NCBI GenBank assembly: GCA_013202845.1
Contig: JABMPT010000011.1
Span: 1-64,000, forward strand
Length of the DNA stretch: 64,000 bases
Reading direction: 5' to 3'
From: Candidatus Woesearchaeota archaeon
Lineage (GTDB): Archaea > Nanobdellota > Nanobdellia > Woesearchaeales > GCA-2686295
Positions 60,776 through 64,000 of the stretch are shown piece by piece. The position numbers and the translations under genes are program-made. The number at the start of each line of letters is the position of its first letter. Position 1 is the first letter of the stretch. The notes under the pieces are model-generated. The model was given only the letters and a program-made list of their open reading frames with translations. It made no database searches and was not told where the DNA came from.

Positions 60776-61912
60776 TTAACCAAGTCCACAAGCCTCCTTA
60801 GCACTATCTTTTATTGAAGATTTCGACTCTAACGCATCAAGATTATCAAAGTAGGCCATTATCTCACCATCTTGTAGCTTTAGCGCTTCTTCTCCTGGTA
60901 TAGTATTAATAACATCACCAGGACGTAAAGTTGCATCCTTATTATGCACATATCCAGTTCCTTCAGCATTAAGTGCTCCTAACACTTCTTCCCTAGAATA
61001 AATCCCAATAACCTCCCCTGCACGATAATGCACAGTTATTGAATCAGGATCCAAAAACCTGTCATACTCAACCCAACTACCAAAGCCCTCGGAGATAGTT
61101 CGTGCTTCAAAAGGACCTGAAGGACTGCCGGATATCTTGACTCCAAATCCAAAAGGTTGTTCATTAACAGTTGGAAGACTTGAAGGAGTAACTGATACAG
61201 GAGGAGTGGTAAATCCAGTTGTTGAAGACACAACTTGTTTCGGAGGTACATATGGCAATCTAATACCTGCAAAAGCCAACACACTAGTACTAGGAGAATC
61301 TCTATGAGGAGCTCCTCCAGTCTCATGAGAAGGCAATACTGAAGATGACTGTGTAGGTGATGGTGCTGAACTCAAAGCAGGCGGCGTATCCATTGCTAGT
61401 GATGAAGGATATAATTCCTCTGCTCTCTTAACCCTGTAAGGATTGGTTGTCTTAATATAAGGAGTGTATTTCTCTGGCAGAAACTTGCTCTTATGGCTAA
61501 TAGGGATTATGTACCTGGCTGTTTCAGGATTGTAAGCACCCATGTATAGCTGTGATTCTTCATCAAAATCAAGCATTTTGTATTTGTATATGCTGTCCAT
61601 TTGATAGGAAGATATCTTACCATAAGGATAGTATTCTTGCAACGCTACTGGCTGACTAGGATCACCATCCTGCTTTATCAATGTCCTAACATTTCTCTGG
61701 AAATCCAATTGATACAAGTATGCATCATTATCAACGTCAACCTTCGCAACTAATTGATTGTTTCCTCTAATGTAAGAAACACCTGGTTGCGATGGACGAG
61801 CACTAACTACTGAAACCAATAAACAAAGCATTAATAATACTATAAAACCTGACAAAAACATCTTAGTTCTTCCGTGCTCTCCAATATATCTCTCAGTCAC
61901 CATAATTATCAA
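60776..61912 (-). CDS. Signal-peptide protein with RHS-core motif and unique C-terminal domain
   Basis: 378 residues. A signal peptide (MFLSGFIVLLMLCLLVSVVS, from codon 18; the true start may be there) is followed by a last-YD-repeat segment and the RHS-associated core pattern YYPYGKISSYQMDSIYKYKM, then LYMGAYNPETARYIIPI (about 93-138). A Pro/Ser/Thr-rich linker follows, then a domain of about 125 residues, rich in Gly, Asp and Tyr (EGFGSWVEYDRFLDPDSITV and LRPGDVINTIPGEEALKL), with no recognised family. Normally the core ends an RHS chain; here it is the first gene of the operon. Confidence 0.75.
   Translation of the reverse strand: MIIMVTERYIGEHGRTKMFLSGFIVLLMLCLLVSVVSARPSQPGVSYIRGNNQLVAKVDVDNDAYLYQLDFQRNVRTLIKQDGDPSQPVALQEYYPYGKISSYQMDSIYKYKMLDFDEESQLYMGAYNPETARYIIPISHKSKFLPEKYTPYIKTTNPYRVKRAEELYPSSLAMDTPPALSSAPSPTQSSSVLPSHETGGAPHRDSPSTSVLAFAGIRLPYVPPKQVVSSTTGFTTPPVSVTPSSLPTVNEQPFGFGVKISGSPSGPFEARTISEGFGSWVEYDRFLDPDSITVHYRAGEVIGIYSREEVLGALNAEGTGYVHNKDATLRPGDVINTIPGEEALKLQDGEIMAYFDNLDALESKSSIKDSAKEACGLG
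61284..61330. repeat. Cluster of perfect palindromes in the RHS-core linker
   Basis: CTAGTACTAG (61284-61293), GAGGAGCTCCTC (61306-61317) and TCTCATGAGA (61321-61330), all perfect, lie within 47 bp of the Pro/Ser/Thr-rich linker. Confidence 0.7.
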
Positions 61913-61999
61913 CTATTCAATCTATAAAAACAACCGCCCCTTTCAGCTAAGCTTAAACAACAAGCAATCCGTTTATTAATTTTGTTTATCATTTGAAAG

Positions 62000-62914
62000 T
62001 TATTCAACTATTTCAACAAATTCTTCCTCCAAGCTACTACCTTTCTTAATAGTATTAACATCTAAACTACTATCAACTAGTAATTTCATTACTTTACTCG
62101 ATTTTGAGCCCTGTGTTATAACAATTCTTACTTCTTTTCCTTCTATCATAACCTTTTCAACATAGCTTCTCTTCCCTATTTTTTTTATTATATCTTTATC
62201 TTCCTTTGAAATCTTGTTAAAAGTCACTGTTAAGACTTTTGACTTCTTTAGCGCAGAAATCTTTCCTTCCTTGACTAGTTTACCCCTATCCAAGATACCA
62301 ATATGATCACATAATTCTTCGACCTCGTAAAGGTTATGAGAACAAAATATGATAGTGACGTTTTCATCTTTCAGTTTTCTAACAAGACTCCTGACATTCG
62401 CAGCTATTAAGGGGTCAAGGCCAGATGTTGGCTCATCTAAAATCAGAATTTTCGGATTTCCTATCAATGCCTGTGCTATCCCAAGTCTCCTTCTCAAACC
62501 ATGAGAAAGCTTCCTGACAACAACATCCATGTCACGTGTTAAACCTACTTTTTTCAATAATTCTTTTCCAGAATTGAAAGCTTTTGCCTTTGATAAACCC
62601 TGCAATCTACCAAAATAAGTCATGTGTTGAATGGCAGTCATGTTGTTATACAAAAGCGCATCTTGTGGAAGCAAACCAACAGAGTTCCTAACTTTCTGAA
62701 TATCCTTATCAATATCATAAGAACCCACAAGAACATTTCCAGAAGTTTTCCTAACAAAACCAGATAATACACCTATAAAGGTTGTTTTTCCAGCGCCATT
62801 AGGTCCTAAAAGCCCATAAACAGAACCTTTTGGAATATTAACAGACACATTATTCAAAGCTAGTTTTTTCCTGTAATACTTCGTTAAATTTTTCGTTTTT
62901 ATTATATAATTCAT
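62000..62914 (-). CDS. ABC transporter ATP-binding protein
   Basis: 304 residues. Walker A GPNGAGKTT, Q-loop region LLPQDALLY, signature LSHGLRRRLGIAQAL, Walker B ILILDEPTSGLDP and a switch histidine in IIFCSHNLYEVEE are intact. A C-terminal domain of about 80 residues (VEKVMIEGKEVRIVITQ) is typical of CcmA/NatA-type ABC-2 ATPases. It energises the ABC-2 permease whose gene overlaps its start by 4 nt. The RHS operon begins 88 nt downstream, but co-transcription is unproven. Confidence 0.93.
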   Translation of the reverse strand: MNYIIKTKNLTKYYRKKLALNNVSVNIPKGSVYGLLGPNGAGKTTFIGVLSGFVRKTSGNVLVGSYDIDKDIQKVRNSVGLLPQDALLYNNMTAIQHMTYFGRLQGLSKAKAFNSGKELLKKVGLTRDMDVVVRKLSHGLRRRLGIAQALIGNPKILILDEPTSGLDPLIAANVRSLVRKLKDENVTIIFCSHNLYEVEELCDHIGILDRGKLVKEGKISALKKSKVLTVTFNKISKEDKDIIKKIGKRSYVEKVMIEGKEVRIVITQGSKSSKVMKLLVDSSLDVNTIKKGSSLEEEFVEIVE

Positions 62915-63705
62915 AAATCTGTCCTCTTTAACTTAATATTTGCTAATATTAAAAACACAACTGTAAGAACACTCATTCCAACAAAGTTGGTGAGGAACTG
63001 TTTAGGAGTTCCTCTAAAAGAGTTTCTTAAGTAATTGAAGATACTAAACCACTTCAACCAATCAACTGATAACATATAATTCATAACTATAATACCAACA
63101 AATCCTAAGCCAAGTGCTTTGGCTGATGACTTTGGAAAAGTTGAAAGGAAAGTAATGAAAGATATCATAGCTGCTGAGAAGAAAGTCAAAAAAATCCATG
63201 GATAAAACATGTTCCAAAAAGTTAAAGTCTCATTGAATTTGAAAAAGAAATAAACTCCTGAGAAAACATAGAAAACAAAGGTTGCCAGAAACATTACGAA
63301 AAGATTAGCAAGAAATTTTCCTATTAAAATAGAAAAAGTGCTAGTTCTAGTTATAAGATACCTTATAGAGTTATGATATCTTTCTGAAGAAATAACATCA
63401 AAAGTCAAGAATAAAACCGTTAAAGGTATAACTACAAAAGAAACTATGAAAGGGACTATGAAGTTTAAACTACCAAATTCATTCTCAATAGCTCTATGCA
63501 AATCAAGAGAAGACGCAGTTCCACGATAATCACGTGCTCTCATCTCATTAACTCTACCTTCAACAGTATCAACCAAATAAAGACTTCCTACAAGAAAAGC
63601 GATGTATATAAACAATATCAATACAACCTTCCAATCCTTGAAAGACTGCTTCAACTCATAAGAAAAAATTACTCCCGTCTGTCTAGCTGTTTCTTTTAAA
63701 TTCAT
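62911..63705 (-). CDS. ABC-2 type transporter permease
   Basis: 264 residues with six membrane segments: WKVVLILFIYIAFLVGSLYL near the start, then FIVPFIVSFVVIPLTVLFLT after a soluble loop, FLANLFVMFLATFVFYVFSG, IFLTFFSAAMISFITFLSTF, LGLGFVGIIVMNYML and VLTVVFLILANI. DVISSERYHNSIRYLITRTS is the conserved cytoplasmic loop of ABC-2 permeases. It exports an unknown substrate with the ATPase of the next gene. It overlaps the upstream membrane protein gene by 4 nt. Confidence 0.88.
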   Translation of the reverse strand: MNLKETARQTGVIFSYELKQSFKDWKVVLILFIYIAFLVGSLYLVDTVEGRVNEMRARDYRGTASSLDLHRAIENEFGSLNFIVPFIVSFVVIPLTVLFLTFDVISSERYHNSIRYLITRTSTFSILIGKFLANLFVMFLATFVFYVFSGVYFFFKFNETLTFWNMFYPWIFLTFFSAAMISFITFLSTFPKSSAKALGLGFVGIIVMNYMLSVDWLKWFSIFNYLRNSFRGTPKQFLTNFVGMSVLTVVFLILANIKLKRTDL

Positions 63706-64000
63706 TTTTTCAATTTGTTAGCATCTTTTATAGCTTCTTTTATCACACTCTCCTTCCATCCGGCATTTCTAAGTCTGTTTATTATAAACTCCTCTGAAAA
63801 GTTTTTCTTCAATGAATCATTAACATAATCTATCAAATCAGCATGGGTGTTTATGAATACTTTTTGCTTTCGACTTACTAAGAACAAAAAGAATACTAGG
63901 ACTAAGAACCCAACAACACCTACAACTATGCCTGCAACTGCTGAAGTAGCCACCACCAAACCAGTTGTTTCGGGTCGAGCAGAACGAAGCTCTTCTGCTT
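63702..64000 (-). CDS. Membrane protein C-terminus (cut by right edge)
   Basis: The frame is open to the window edge, so the N-terminus is missing. Visible parts: ELRSARPETTG linker, one membrane helix (VAGIVVGVVGFLVLVFFLFL) and a cytoplasmic helical domain (YVNDSLKKNFSEEFIINRLR, then GWKESVIKEAIKDANKLKK) of a type often found after membrane helices in DPANN surface proteins. It may be the last part of a larger surface protein. It shares an operon with the ABC-2 genes (4-nt overlap). Confidence 0.65.
   Translation of the reverse strand, partial: AEELRSARPETTGLVVATSAVAGIVVGVVGFLVLVFFLFLVSRKQKVFINTHADLIDYVNDSLKKNFSEEFIINRLRNAGWKESVIKEAIKDANKLKK
63978..63999. repeat. 7-bp hairpin in the linker of the right-edge protein
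   Basis: AGCAGAA and TTCTGCT with an 8-nt loop (63978-63999), encoding part of an EELRSARPE linker. Confidence 0.6.

Overview
The window is archaeal. It carries aIF2 alpha and gamma, aIF1A, Nop10, Gins51, an LSm protein, ribosomal proteins eS27, eL42, eL37 and uS7, a Dph2 homologue, an S-layer protein, class III (pilin) signal peptides, and many promoters in which a TATA box lies about 26 nt before the start codon (leaderless mRNAs). The AT-rich, compact layout, the reduced or degenerate enzymes and the many small membrane and coiled-coil proteins suggest a DPANN archaeon of the Nanoarchaeota/Woesearchaeota type. That placement is inference from gene content; no marker phylogeny was possible.

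Layout. 1-14 kb (minus strand): a type IV pilus/secretion ATPase cut by the left edge, a duplicated phosphohistidine (PEP-utilizer mobile domain) protein, a degenerate histidine-phosphatase relative, a winged-helix coiled-coil protein, a possible kinase-like membrane protein, DUF429, DUF192, and a five-gene pilin-like operon that includes a 912-residue von Willebrand A protein. 13.5-16.6 kb: the translation cluster eL42, eS27, aIF2 alpha, Nop10, PAC2, with Gins51. 16.7-23.8 kb: a radical SAM enzyme, a DUF11-like surface protein, the S-layer gene with a structured leader, tRNA-Leu, eL37 and LSm. 23.8-36 kb: metabolism (SAM hydroxide adenosyltransferase, AmrS, ferredoxin-NADP-type reductase, thioredoxin reductase, glutamate dehydrogenase, FKBP, a methylthioadenosine deaminase/phosphorylase pair, PyrF and PyrE) plus a GIY-YIG-like/DUF6884-like pair. 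36-48 kb: a 1056-residue unrecognised repeat protein, aIF2 gamma, uS7, a short Dph2, a second phosphohistidine protein beside a TrmB regulator, an amino-acid permease fused to a methyltransferase, aIF1A, and a bacterial-type signal peptidase II. 48-64 kb: accessory surface genes, chiefly an 11-12 kb operon in which an RHS/YD-repeat (SpvB/Tc-toxin-like) apparatus is divided among five proteins, followed upstream by an ABC-2 transporter and a membrane protein cut by the right edge.

The strongest leads are: (1) the split RHS operon, whose RHS-core protein is the first gene instead of the C-terminal end, with a lipobox-bearing member and lspA nearby; (2) many short, perfect inverted repeats (6-9 bp arms, often 3-nt loops) placed in the disordered linkers of unrelated proteins and in intergenic gaps, including a string of five beside tRNA-Leu; (3) the 1056-residue repeat protein; (4) phosphohistidine-domain proteins with no catalytic partner domains; (5) a pilin gene whose only usable start appears to be CTG. 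All functions rest on motif recognition by eye; no database search was run.
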